Shown: positions 17,666 to 26,812, numbered from the stretch's first letter. The stretch: 64,000 nucleotides of DNA from Terriglobia bacterium (GCA_009841225.1 VXMF01000004.1:53176-117175), one strand, 5' to 3'. The notes: generated from the sequence alone by a model not told the origin. Translations and numbers: made by a program.

Positions 17666-19408
17666 ATGCCTAAGGCCCTTCTGGTCTATCCCGAACACCC
17701 TCCGACCTATTGGGGAGGCAACTACGCCTTGGAGATGGTGGGCATCAAGGCCGCCTTCCCGCCATTGGGCTTGCTCACTATCGCTGCGATGTTCCCGCCC
17801 GAGTACGACCTGCGCGTCGTAGACATGAACGTGGCGCCCCTCGAGGACTCCGATCTGGAATGGGCCGACATGGTCTTCACATCCACCATGATCGTGCAGC
17901 GGGTATCCCTCAAGACCGTCATCGAGCGTTGCAACCGCGCAGGCGTGCCGGTGATCGCGGGAGGACCTCACCCCACCACGTTCCACGACGAGATCCCGGG
18001 GGTCCACCACTTCGTGTTGGACGAGGCTGAGGAAATCTTCCCCGGGTTCCTGCGGGATCTGGAGAGCGGAAGTGCGAAGGCCATCTACAGGGAGCCACGG
18101 AAGCCGGACGTCACCCTGACACCCTTGCCGCGCTTCGATCTCGTCGACCTAGACAACTACTATTCGATGGGTCTTCAGTTCTCCCGGGGATGCCCGTTCG
18201 ATTGCGAGTTCTGCGACATTACCAAGCTCTACGGGCGGGTCCCTCGAACCAAGTCGCCGGCCCAGATGGTGACCGAGTTCGATTTGCTGCGCCAGTTGGG
18301 CTGGAAGGGCCCCCTGTTCTTGGTCGACGACAATTTCATCGGCAACAAGCGGGAGGCGATGAAGCTTCTTCCGGTCATCGCCGAGTGGCAAAAGGCTCAC
18401 GGATACCCGTTTTCCCTCTCGACCGAAGCGAGCGTCAATCTGGCCCTCATGGACGAGTTGATGGACGCGATGGTGGAGGCCGGTTTCGATACCGTGTTCC
18501 TCGGTATCGAAACTCCCAATCCCGAGGCGCTGATCAAGACCAAGAAACCGCAGAACACCAGCAGGAAGGAAGAGAACTTCCTGTTCAACGCAGTTCGCAA
18601 GATCCAGCAGAAGGGCATGCAGGTCCAGGGCGGGTTCATCCTAGGACTCGATAGCGACGACGAAGGAGTGTTCGACGCACAAATCGAGTTCATCCAACAG
18701 GCGGGAATTCCGGTCGCGCCGATCTATCTCTTAACGGCCCTCCGAGGGACAGACATGTACCAGCGCCTGAGTGCCGAGGGCCGCCTTCTGGAGAAGGAAA
18801 TTGGCACCAATGCGATGACGCTCAACTTCAAGCCGGAATTGGACCCGGAGACATTGATCGATGGATATCAACGGGTAACCGCCACCCTCTACGATCCAAC
18901 TCTCGAGAACTACTTCCAGCGCTGCCTGGCCCTGTTCGAGCACCTCAAGGCGGTGCCCCATTTGAGGAAGCCGCTGGGCGGGAATGCCGCCGTTGTGGGG
19001 GCGATGCGCGTGCGCCGGCAACTGTCGAAGAACCAGATTCCCGCCTTTTCGAGATTCATCGCGCAAGTCTCGCGCAAGCATCCCCGGATGCTTGCCCTCG
19101 CGCTAAGGCTGGCCGCCTTGGGCTACCACTTCGAGAGGGTCACCCGTCAGCAGATCATGATCTATGACTTCAAGCTGTTTCTTGAGGCAGAGCTGGACGT
19201 GTTCCGGGAAGCGGTTTCGCAGCGTGCCAAACACCCGGATGCGATCCTTGACCGCCGTCGGGCATTGTTCGCGCGGGTCGAGACGCGGTATCGGCTGATC
19301 CCGGGCGATCTTCGCTACAGCGAGGATGGAATCGAACCGGCTCTGAAGTCATTTCGGGCCACTGTCGACGCTCAAGCGGAGCGGTGCATTCAGGCGGGAG
19401 TTGCATAA
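17666..19408 (+). CDS. swfC: B12-binding radical SAM protein (swfC-type)
   Basis: 580 residues; a GGAGGACGG ribosome-binding site precedes the ATG. The N-terminal ~150 residues form a cobalamin-binding-like Rossmann domain (LLVYPEHPPTYWG, PPLGLLTIAAMFP, VPVIAGGPHPT). The radical SAM core starts at SRGCPFDCEFCDI, with Cys176, Cys180 and Cys183 as the CX3CX2C [4Fe-4S] ligands, then FVDDNF-like and GIETPNPE segments. The C-terminal third resembles the DUF4070 extension of hopanoid-methylase-like B12 enzymes. Such enzymes often methylate unactivated carbons. Within the swf operon it may methylate or otherwise modify the acyl chain, which is inference. It starts 25 nt after the PKS stop, so it is co-transcribed. 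Confidence 0.82.
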   Translation: MPKALLVYPEHPPTYWGGNYALEMVGIKAAFPPLGLLTIAAMFPPEYDLRVVDMNVAPLEDSDLEWADMVFTSTMIVQRVSLKTVIERCNRAGVPVIAGGPHPTTFHDEIPGVHHFVLDEAEEIFPGFLRDLESGSAKAIYREPRKPDVTLTPLPRFDLVDLDNYYSMGLQFSRGCPFDCEFCDITKLYGRVPRTKSPAQMVTEFDLLRQLGWKGPLFLVDDNFIGNKREAMKLLPVIAEWQKAHGYPFSLSTEASVNLALMDELMDAMVEAGFDTVFLGIETPNPEALIKTKKPQNTSRKEENFLFNAVRKIQQKGMQVQGGFILGLDSDDEGVFDAQIEFIQQAGIPVAPIYLLTALRGTDMYQRLSAEGRLLEKEIGTNAMTLNFKPELDPETLIDGYQRVTATLYDPTLENYFQRCLALFEHLKAVPHLRKPLGGNAAVVGAMRVRRQLSKNQIPAFSRFIAQVSRKHPRMLALALRLAALGYHFERVTRQQIMIYDFKLFLEAELDVFREAVSQRAKHPDAILDRRRALFARVETRYRLIPGDLRYSEDGIEPALKSFRATVDAQAERCIQAGVA

Positions 19409-19447
19409 GGCACTCTCTCGACCGCCGGTGCACGAGAAAACCTGATC

Positions 19448-21964
19448 ATGTCTCTACAGGCTGCCGTCAACGAAACCATAGCGCCGCTGGCGGGAAGCCT
19501 GCCCGCGCACTGCCAGAGCGACGTCCAAACGCTGCGTCGATTCGTTCACGCGACCGTCAGTGCGGACCCGCCGGCCGCCGCGATATCGGCGGACAAGTTT
19601 CGAGACGTCTTGCTGACCGGAGCCACCGGGTTCATCGGCCGCTTCTTTCTGAGCGAACTCTTGCGGCAGCGAGCCGACTTAAGGGTCCACTGCGTCGTGC
19701 GGGCCGATAGCGTTGCACATGGGCACGAGCGCATCCGCGCTGCGCTGCAACAGGCGGAAGTCTGGGACGATTCCTTCGGGCCTCGCATCGAAGTGGCGAT
19801 CGGGGACATCGGCCACACCCGGTTCGGCCTGACTACCGGACACTTTGACGGCCTGTGTGGGCAGATTGACGCGGTCTATCATCTGGCGGCCGACATCAAT
19901 CTCCTGTCTTCGTATCTGGGGATACGCAGGATAAACACGTTCGGCGTCCGCAACGTGCTCGAGTTATGTTTGCGCAAGCGCTTCAAGCACTTGTTTTACG
20001 CGTCCACCATGGGCGTGTTCCCGCAATACTTTTGCGGCTTCGCGAACGAATTCGAGGATGCGCGCATCGACCACCAGATGCAGCCGGATCTGGCACGGAT
20101 GAAGGAGACGTTTCCAATCGGCCTGCTCGGCTATCCATGGAGCAAACTGACATCGGAGCAGGCGCTTCGGTTCGCGCAGCAGACCGGCATGCCGCTAGCG
20201 ATTCTCCGGTTGCCGCAAACCAACCTGTCCAGCACCGGATACAGCCCGGTCAACGACCTTGCGGTCCGGATGTTTGCGGCAGCGGCCGAATGCGAAGCCC
20301 TGCCAGAGGGATTTACGTTTCGATCCAGCAACGAGGCGGTCGATACGCTGAGCCGGATCTGTGCCGCCATATCCCTGAACGCTAACCGCCGTTTCACGAT
20401 CTACCATTGCTGCAACCCGGAATTGGACGAGTACGATCTTGAGCCAGGCGATTTCGGGTTCTATTGGCCCCAAGTACCCTACGACTCCTTCAAGCGGGCC
20501 TGCCAGGCGCGTGGCGAGAGCTCGCCGCTCCACGGCTACTGGACTGTGCTCGACCATTTCGCAAGATATTGGTTCAGCAGGAAGAAGCCGCAGGACCGGT
20601 TGCCGATTTGCGATCGTGCCATCCGCGAGGACTGTCCCCTCCCGATTGAATGGACGGGGACGTTGACCAAGCTCAGGCGTTCCCATCTATGGGTTGAGCG
20701 CCATCGTCGCGAATGGCCGTATGCCGTTCCACAGAGCCGCCTGGACTTCGACAGCCTAATGGCTCGGGCCAAGCGCTACGCCGCGGAGTTGGGCGTCTCC
20801 TTCGATGCGGCTTATCCGGACTGGAAGCGCCAAGCCCTGCGACAGCTGGTCGGGGCATTGAAGGCCCCGGAGGCTCGGCTCGAGGAGGACAAGCTCGGAA
20901 ACGTCGTCTTCGAACTGAGCCGATTCCTGCGCCACAACGCCCTGTTCGCCAAGGAAGCGCAGCGTCACCCCGAGATCGGAAAAGAGCGGATAGCCAGGCC
21001 GGTTTTCATCGTCGGGATCAACCGCAGCGGAACGACCCTGATGCACCGGTTGATGGTGCGCGACAAGCGGTTTTGGGCGCTGCGGATGTACGAGCTCGTC
21101 CAGCCGATCCTGTCGACCGGTGACTACGTTGCTGTCGCGGGCACGCCCATGGATCCCCGTCGGGTGCGAACCGAGGAAGCGTACCGCGCCTTCGATATTT
21201 TCAAGGCCCTAGAAGGCGTGCACCCCTTCGGCATCGACGAACCGGAAGAGGATTTCCCAATATTCAAGACGGCGTTTTCGTCGTGGACCTTCGCTGCCCA
21301 GTTCCATGTGCCCGGCTACAAACGTTGGCTGGCTGCGAACGGTTTGGGGGATGCCTATGCCTTTCACTATCGCGCGGCACAGCACTACACATGGCAACGT
21401 CTGCAGGCCGGTCCCGGGCACAGAGGTCAGTGGTTGTTCAAGATGCCCTTCCATCTCATGGAGCTAGAGACCCTGATCGAAACCTATCCCGACGCGCTGT
21501 TCATCCAGACCCACCGCACGCCCGCCGAGGTCATGGGGTCCTGGAACAGCTTGGTGGAACGGGCGCGCTCGGTCGCCATGGAACCCCTCTCCGGGGACAA
21601 GACCGGAGCAGAGCAGCTTGCTTTCATGAGCGAAATGCTGAACGGAGCGACGCGATTCCGATCAGCGCACCCGGAACTCGAGCACCGCTGGGTCGACGTT
21701 GCCTATGTCGATCTGATCCGTGACCCCATGAAGGTCGTGCGTGATATCTATAGCCGATTTGGCTGGCTGCTGGAGCAGACGGCCGTCAACGAAATGGAGG
21801 ACTGGCTTTCGTGGCAGGAAGATCTGCGACGCCGGGAGAAACGGCACAGCTACATGCTGCAGGACTTCGGCCTCACAGCGGGCCAGGTCAACGCTGCCTT
21901 CGCACCCTATCTTGATTTTGCTGCGGCACGGGGGATTCACACAGAACCTCCCGTTCGTCGTTGA
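19448..21964 (+). CDS. swfB: Thioester reductase-sulfotransferase fusion (swfB-type)
   Basis: 838 residues in two catalytic halves. The N-terminal half (about 50-400) is a thioester-reductase/SDR-e domain: NAD(P) motif GATGFIG (58-64), YAST, and a GYPWSK dyad with Tyr229 and Lys233. Such domains release acyl-carrier-protein thioesters as aldehyde or alcohol. The C-terminal half (about 515-825) is a PAPS-dependent sulfotransferase: the phosphosulfate loop VGINRSGTTLMHRL from residue 522 and a QTHRTPAEVMGSW segment (Arg690) matching the 3'-phosphate site. The fusion suggests reductive release followed by sulfation of the new hydroxyl, giving an alkyl sulfate (inference). It explains why the PKS lacks a thioesterase. 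It is the last gene of the three-gene operon. Confidence 0.85.
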   Translation: MSLQAAVNETIAPLAGSLPAHCQSDVQTLRRFVHATVSADPPAAAISADKFRDVLLTGATGFIGRFFLSELLRQRADLRVHCVVRADSVAHGHERIRAALQQAEVWDDSFGPRIEVAIGDIGHTRFGLTTGHFDGLCGQIDAVYHLAADINLLSSYLGIRRINTFGVRNVLELCLRKRFKHLFYASTMGVFPQYFCGFANEFEDARIDHQMQPDLARMKETFPIGLLGYPWSKLTSEQALRFAQQTGMPLAILRLPQTNLSSTGYSPVNDLAVRMFAAAAECEALPEGFTFRSSNEAVDTLSRICAAISLNANRRFTIYHCCNPELDEYDLEPGDFGFYWPQVPYDSFKRACQARGESSPLHGYWTVLDHFARYWFSRKKPQDRLPICDRAIREDCPLPIEWTGTLTKLRRSHLWVERHRREWPYAVPQSRLDFDSLMARAKRYAAELGVSFDAAYPDWKRQALRQLVGALKAPEARLEEDKLGNVVFELSRFLRHNALFAKEAQRHPEIGKERIARPVFIVGINRSGTTLMHRLMVRDKRFWALRMYELVQPILSTGDYVAVAGTPMDPRRVRTEEAYRAFDIFKALEGVHPFGIDEPEEDFPIFKTAFSSWTFAAQFHVPGYKRWLAANGLGDAYAFHYRAAQHYTWQRLQAGPGHRGQWLFKMPFHLMELETLIETYPDALFIQTHRTPAEVMGSWNSLVERARSVAMEPLSGDKTGAEQLAFMSEMLNGATRFRSAHPELEHRWVDVAYVDLIRDPMKVVRDIYSRFGWLLEQTAVNEMEDWLSWQEDLRRREKRHSYMLQDFGLTAGQVNAAFAPYLDFAAARGIHTEPPVRR

Positions 21965-22387
21965 TGCCCTCCCGTCCGCTGACCAGACAAACAGGGTCGG
22001 CACCCCGTTGGAGCAGATTCTCGAGCGTAGCCCGGCCCAGCGTTCCCGCTCACCGCGCAAGAGTTCCAGAATCAATCAATAGCTGCCTCCCCAGCACACC
22101 GTAGTATTGGCTGGAGCCGCCCCATCGCAACCGCAACACCATCGCGACTCACGGCCAAGCTACGCCGACGAGCGTAGGCAGGGGACGTTCAGACCGGACT
22201 CAATAGTGGATCTTGCGGCGAGTCAAGGAAGCCAGTGATTCAGGACTTCGAAATACTCGCAACGGCGACCTCGGACAAGCGCTCTCAGGGCTCCACCAGC
22301 TAGTGCTGGAGTGAACACACGGCAAGGCTCCCTCTAGCGAGCATGGGGGCCGACTGCACTTCACGGACGAGAACTCTCCTAGCGTGT
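21965..22387. other. Intergenic region after the swf operon
   Basis: About 420 bases with no reading frame I would defend. I see no strong hairpin with a T-tract behind swfB. The region ends at the promoter of the XRE/PIN module. Confidence 0.4.
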
Positions 22388-22428
22388 TTGACAATGTCAT
22401 GAGAATATACTAATATCTTGACATCAAG
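22388..22428 (+). promoter_or_regulatory. Sigma-70-like promoter with two flanking palindromes
   Basis: TTGACA (22388-22393), a 17-nt spacer and TAATAT (22411-22416) form a near-consensus promoter, striking in this GC-rich DNA. TGACA-A-TGTCA (22389-22399) overlaps the -35 box, and CTTGA-CA-TCAAG (22417-22428) abuts the -10 box. Two operator-like sites placed this way suggest repression, plausibly by the XRE-type protein encoded 78 nt downstream, as in many toxin-antitoxin operons. Confidence 0.65.
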
Positions 22429-22505
22429 AGCCAAACTACTGCGCAGACCACACCGAAGTCTCACGATGACGCGAGCTTGGATGAGCTTGTGGCGCTGGGC
22501 AGGCC

Positions 22506-23705
22506 ATGCAAGGCGGGGATAGCACCGTGTCGTCGAGTCATCTGAGTCCCGCCCACGTCGGCTCCCGCCTGCGCGCCGCGCGGGAAGCGGCAGAAATGAC
22601 CCAAGCCAAGGCCGCTGCCCTCGTCGGCCTAGCGAGGACCACGCTAGTCGCAGTAGAAAAAGGCGTACGAAGAGCCCGCACGGGGGAACTCCAGCGCCTT
22701 GCGCAAGCCTACAGCACAACCGTGAATACGATCCTGCGTCGTGAAGCAGCATTCGTTGAGTTCGCACCCCGCTTCCGCAAGCTTGCCTCCGGCGCGGAGT
22801 CGCACTGCTCGGAAGCGGCTGAGCTATTGGAGCGCTTGGTCCGGGCTGAAGTGGAGCTCGAGAGTCTCCTGGGCGTTCGCCGGAGCTTCAATTACCCACC
22901 ACAGCGGCCGCTTCTAGGTGGTGATGTTGTCCGCCAGGCCGAGCAAGATGCGACTGAGCTCAGACACTGGCTCGGACTTGGTCTAGCTCCTGTCCGCGAC
23001 ATGCTGAGTTTGCTCGAACTTGACTTGGGGCTGCGAGTGTACATCCGCCCGCTCGCCTTGGAGGTATCCGGGCTCATCGCATTCGAGGACACCTGCGGTG
23101 CCTGCATGCTCCTCAATGCGGAGCACTCAGCCGGGCGTCGCAACCAGTCCGCCGCCCACGGACTCGGACATTTCATGTCAAGCCGCGGAACACCTTCGAT
23201 CATGCGCGCCGAAAGGCCGGGAAAATCACCGGAGGAGCGGTATGCAGATGTCTTCGGAAGGACCTTCCTGACGCCTGTTCGAACAGTCACTCAACGGTTC
23301 CGCGAGATTACGGCAGGATCCAGCCGGCTCACGCGGCAGCACGTCTTCGTGCTGGCCCGTTACTTCGGGGTCTCGTCTGGAGCGATGGTCCGGCGGCTTG
23401 AGGAGGTCGGTGCGGCTAAGCAGGGCACGTGGGACTGGTTCCAAAGGAACGGCGGTATCACGGATCAAGATGTGTTGGAGGCTCCCGCCGGCTGGGCCGC
23501 ACAATCTGTGGCCCCAATGCCCGCGCCTAGATCGAGCACACTGCGGATCGATCTGCTTGCGGCCGAAGCCTGGCGGACGGAACTGCTCAGCGAAGGCCAG
23601 CTAGCGGCGCTATTGCAGCTCGGTCGCGTCCAGCTTCGGGAACTCCTTGACGCTGCGGAAGAGGAGAGGAGCTCCGCGGATGGTGCCCCGGAACTGCCTA
23701 GTTGA
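22506..23705 (+). CDS. XRE-family regulator with degenerate ImmA/IrrE metallopeptidase domain
   Basis: 399 residues. An N-terminal Cro/CI-type helix-turn-helix (about 17-70: VGSRLRAAREAAEMTQAKAAALVGLARTT-type layout) is followed by a COG2856/ImmA-IrrE-like domain. The expected HExxH zinc motif reads H-G-L-G-H (His218 to His222): the catalytic Glu is Gly, one base change from GAA to GGA, so proteolysis is probably lost although both His are kept. Xre-COG2856 proteins act as antitoxins or repressors beside PIN-type toxins, and a PIN gene overlaps this one's 3' end by 26 nt. It probably represses its own promoter. GTG 22527 is an alternative start. Confidence 0.78.
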   Translation: MQGGDSTVSSSHLSPAHVGSRLRAAREAAEMTQAKAAALVGLARTTLVAVEKGVRRARTGELQRLAQAYSTTVNTILRREAAFVEFAPRFRKLASGAESHCSEAAELLERLVRAEVELESLLGVRRSFNYPPQRPLLGGDVVRQAEQDATELRHWLGLGLAPVRDMLSLLELDLGLRVYIRPLALEVSGLIAFEDTCGACMLLNAEHSAGRRNQSAAHGLGHFMSSRGTPSIMRAERPGKSPEERYADVFGRTFLTPVRTVTQRFREITAGSSRLTRQHVFVLARYFGVSSGAMVRRLEEVGAAKQGTWDWFQRNGGITDQDVLEAPAGWAAQSVAPMPAPRSSTLRIDLLAAEAWRTELLSEGQLAALLQLGRVQLRELLDAAEEERSSADGAPELPS

Positions 23706-24309
23706 CTCGAGTGTTCCAATGCTGGCTGACACCAGCGTTGTCATCAATCTTGACGCAACCGGCTACTTCGATCAGATCTTGGACGCGGTGCCCAACCGCT
23801 TGCTGATATCTGAGGATGTTCAAAACGAGGTGCTGCGTGGAGAGGACAGCGGAGCCCATGAAGAAAATGCCATTTGGGCAATCATCGAACGCGGTCAAGC
23901 GAAGGTTGCAGCGCTCACGCTTGACGGACTGGAGACATTTCGCAGCCTTACCAGCGGCCGAGCAAGTGAGACTCTTGGAGATGGCGAAGCAGCGACCATC
24001 GCATGTGCTCTCTCCCTAGGGGCGATTGCTCTTATCGACGAAAGAAAGGCCCTCCGTATCAGCGCGGAACGGTTCCCTTCGCTTGTGACAGCCACCAGTC
24101 TTGATGTCCTTGCGCATCCCCAGATCCGATCTAGTCTTGGTCTGAGCAGGCTCTCGAAGGCAGTGTTCAATGCCTTGACGCTGGCTCGCATGCGAGTCCC
24201 GCCGCACTACCTTCCATGGGTAGTGGGTCTGATCGGTGCAGATGCTGCGAGCAAGTGCAATTCGTTGCCGCGCTCGGTTCGACAGCCGGGCTGGGGGTCT
24301 CCAGGCTAG
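23680..24309 (+). CDS. PIN-domain protein, probable toxin ribonuclease
   Basis: 209 residues from ATG 23680, which has GAGGAGAGGA 9 nt upstream and lies inside the end of the XRE gene, implying translational coupling. The sequence follows the DUF3368-like PIN pattern: Asp17 in MLADTSVVINL, Glu50 in DVQNEV, Glu103 in LGDGEAATIACAL and Asp120 in LIDERKA, giving all four acidic metal ligands. This would be an Mg-dependent RNase held in check by the upstream XRE/ImmA-like protein. A shorter form from ATG 23719 is possible but lacks a ribosome-binding site. Confidence 0.75.
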   Translation: MVPRNCLVDSSVPMLADTSVVINLDATGYFDQILDAVPNRLLISEDVQNEVLRGEDSGAHEENAIWAIIERGQAKVAALTLDGLETFRSLTSGRASETLGDGEAATIACALSLGAIALIDERKALRISAERFPSLVTATSLDVLAHPQIRSSLGLSRLSKAVFNALTLARMRVPPHYLPWVVGLIGADAASKCNSLPRSVRQPGWGSPG

Positions 24310-24627
24310 CTCCTTCGAGCGCAGGGGCTGAGGCGCTCTCCACGGCGAGCCGTTCGAAACGCTCGAGAAGACCAGTCGCAGGGCCGGACCTGAGCCCCTG
24401 GCCTGATCTTCCATTGCCGGGGTGAGGCCGCGTGGGAGCCGACCGAGAGTCGGTGTCAAGGCGGGCTGTCCTCCGATGAGGGCGAAGAGGCCAAACTTGA
24501 GCCTTTCGTGTGGTGGATAAGCGCCTCATCACCCAACGCGGGGGCACAGGCTCATCCTCCCCGCCAAGGCTTTCCCTGGTGCACTATAGCTTCCGAATCT
24601 ATCAATATGCCGCAGCCGTGGAAGACG
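24310..24627. other. Intergenic region between convergent genes
   Basis: 318 bases between the PIN gene and the malate synthase gene. A weak 6-bp hairpin (GAGCGC/GCGCTC, 24317-24338) lies 7 nt after the PIN stop but lacks a T-tract. I see nothing else. Confidence 0.35.
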
Positions 24628-26520
24628 CTACCCAGCTTCGAAATCGAGGTTCTTGGTGATGCGAATACCCTGCCTAGAGAACAGGTCCAAGAAGTCTTGT
24701 GTGCGTAGCCTCGCCGCTTCTTCCTGCTCGACCGTCAGGTTGACGTTGAGCAGGTCGACCATCCAAGGGGCCTTCTGGCCGCATCTCACGTACTCGTCAA
24801 CAACGATGCGCGAGACCGGCAGCGTCGTGCCTTTCGAGTCGTCGTGAACGTCGACGTCCCTTGCCTGGCGCAGCTTCGCGAATTCCTCGGCGAGTAGCCG
24901 TGCAAACATCTCTTCGGTAAACGGATCGCCAGCCTGAGCGCCGGTTTCCTCGTCCGCGGCAGTGAGGGTCGCGGTCTTGTGCAGCCATTCCCAAAGGATG
25001 CTGAGCCGGATCTCCCCTGTCGCCATGTCCTCCATCAGGTAGAGCACGTCTTCGTTGCCGAAGAAGTCTGCGGGCTTCAGGGCTGCCGCCTGGAACCCCT
25101 GTTCGAAGGCGTTGCCATATTGGACGGCGACGCTGATTAGGTCCCGGGCTCCACGGATTGTTCGGGGCGCAGGCTCGAGAAGCACCAAGCCGTCGGCGTC
25201 GGCATCGGTGTACGCCAAGGACGGGAACGAGCGTCCGGCTTGGTTCGCCTGGCCGGCCCTCTCCCAGACCGGCCGAATGATATGCACCATCTTCCAGTGG
25301 GCGACCCACTTGCCACTGGCTCCCTCTCTTTGCTCGCGCTCGGCACCGAGAGTCGCCTTCTGCATGCTCGCGGACACGCCCTCGGCAGAGCCGACCGGAA
25401 TGTTGGGTTCCATGCCACCCTGCCAAAGCGCGCACTGGCCCTTCTCATCGGGAGTGTTGGTGGCTCGCCGCACCCGGTCCTCATAGTTCCGCATGTAGCC
25501 GTAGGTCATCACCACGGCATCGATGTTTGGGTGGATGAAGTCGGGATGCCAGGCCATCGCGTCAGCGACGCTGTTGATGTAGTCCCAGCGGCCGGTGTTG
25601 AATCCTACGAATCGGTTCCCGAGTGCCGCCCGGATCTCCATCAACTGGAACGCGGCCTCGATCTGCTCGACCAAGACATAGGTCTTGATCGCCCCGCCCT
25701 GAAGGCCCAATGACGACTCGATGCCGCCGAGAATCTCGTGCCATAGCGCGGCTTCTTCGGCAGTCTGGATCTTCGGAAGGTATAGAACCAAGCTCGAGCC
25801 CTCGTTCGCCAAGGTTTGATGATTGCCGGCAGCGTACAGGGCGGCATCGACGATCGACGCGGAAAAGCCGCTGCCGTCGGCGTTGCGGATGTGACGGTCC
25901 TCCAAGTGAAGGCCGCGCGCCCGGAAGATCTTCGTGGTGAAGTCAAGCTGTCTTTGCCAATCCTCGATGATCTTGTGGCCGAAGAAATCTTCTGCCCATT
26001 TGTTCATCTCTCCTGCGACAGTCTCCGCGGCCTTGAGGAAAATCGGATCCCTAGCGAACGCCAAGCGCAGGTTTCTCTGGTTGTCGAGTGACATGGTCTC
26101 GATCTGTCCCAAGGCATCCTCGCCGTCAAACATCCACCCGTCTGCGCCCGAAAGCAGTGCGTAGGCCACGTTACGGATGCTGTTTTCGATCGGGGACCGA
26201 GGTTTCGCGCCAGGACCGGTACCCTGTATCCACTGGCACTGCAGGTCCTCCGGGATCGCTGATCCGGTAAACCGCCCCGCCCGCGCGTCGCTAACCTTGA
26301 TTTGTGTGCGAGGGATCGTCGATTCCGGATCCAAGAACTGAATTCTCTCGGCGTTCTGAGCGCGTCGCCGCCGACGCTCCAACCTGGCCTGCATCAAGTC
26401 CTTGCGTTCGCGGTCGAGTGCGGCCAATCCTGCGATCACGTCGAGAGCCTTGGGCGTGACCACGTCAGCGTATCGTTCCAGAACGCCCGCTCCGGTGTCC
26501 AACACGTCGATATGTGACAT
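24628..26520 (-). CDS. aceB: Malate synthase
   Basis: 630 residues from ATG 26520; an in-frame codon 45 nt further upstream exists but neither has a clear ribosome-binding site. The sequence follows the malate synthase TIM barrel: RARGLHLEDRHI (catalytic Arg), LYLPKIQTAEEAALW, IKTYVLVEQIEAAFQ (metal-ligand Glu), NTGRWDYINS, and LMEDMATGEIRLSILWEWLH (catalytic Asp of the EDxAT-type motif). It condenses glyoxylate and acetyl-CoA to malate in the cytoplasm. It is longer than E. coli AceB, with an extended N-terminal half. No isocitrate lyase is nearby, so the glyoxylate shunt partner, if any, lies elsewhere. It appears monocistronic. Confidence 0.88.
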   Translation of the reverse strand: MSHIDVLDTGAGVLERYADVVTPKALDVIAGLAALDRERKDLMQARLERRRRRAQNAERIQFLDPESTIPRTQIKVSDARAGRFTGSAIPEDLQCQWIQGTGPGAKPRSPIENSIRNVAYALLSGADGWMFDGEDALGQIETMSLDNQRNLRLAFARDPIFLKAAETVAGEMNKWAEDFFGHKIIEDWQRQLDFTTKIFRARGLHLEDRHIRNADGSGFSASIVDAALYAAGNHQTLANEGSSLVLYLPKIQTAEEAALWHEILGGIESSLGLQGGAIKTYVLVEQIEAAFQLMEIRAALGNRFVGFNTGRWDYINSVADAMAWHPDFIHPNIDAVVMTYGYMRNYEDRVRRATNTPDEKGQCALWQGGMEPNIPVGSAEGVSASMQKATLGAEREQREGASGKWVAHWKMVHIIRPVWERAGQANQAGRSFPSLAYTDADADGLVLLEPAPRTIRGARDLISVAVQYGNAFEQGFQAAALKPADFFGNEDVLYLMEDMATGEIRLSILWEWLHKTATLTAADEETGAQAGDPFTEEMFARLLAEEFAKLRQARDVDVHDDSKGTTLPVSRIVVDEYVRCGQKAPWMVDLLNVNLTVEQEEAARLRTQDFLDLFSRQGIRITKNLDFEAG

Positions 26521-26796
26521 CAGCACAAGACTACTACAAGGCAGAATCCCCAGAAATTCTGGCACACGGCCCTCGGGCCGGGATCGAAGGCTAGTGCTTC
26601 GTTACGGAGCGATCTCGGGTGGATGGACTTGAGCCTCTTCACCGTGGCGTAGCGAATCTTGCGCTTCTCGTCGGCTGTGACGCGAACAACACGATTCTTG
26701 ATCACCTTGTCCTAGGCCTCGCCAAGAACTGGTAAAACATGGCTCGCCCGAAGTGTCAGAAGTGACAAGGTACTGGGCGAGCCGCACTTCGGCTTG
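26521..26796. other. Intergenic region upstream of malate synthase
   Basis: About 275 bases. A minus-strand frame (26520-26705, MIKNRVVRVTADEKRKIRYA...) runs into the malate synthase start and has some protein-like composition, but I cannot assign it to a family. It should also contain the aceB promoter. Confidence 0.3.
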
Positions 26797-26812
26797 ATAT
26801 GGTCTTCCATAT
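26797..26812. promoter_or_regulatory. Inverted repeat at the start of an antitoxin remnant
   Basis: ATATGG-TCTT-CCATAT, a 6-bp inverted repeat whose right arm overlaps the ATG of the truncated ribbon-helix-helix gene. Autoregulatory operators of antitoxin genes are often placed this way. Confidence 0.4.

Noticed and set aside
24317..24338. Six-bp hairpin after the PIN gene as a terminator
   Set aside because: The stem is short, the loop is 10 nt and no T-tract follows; chance occurrence is likely in GC-rich DNA.
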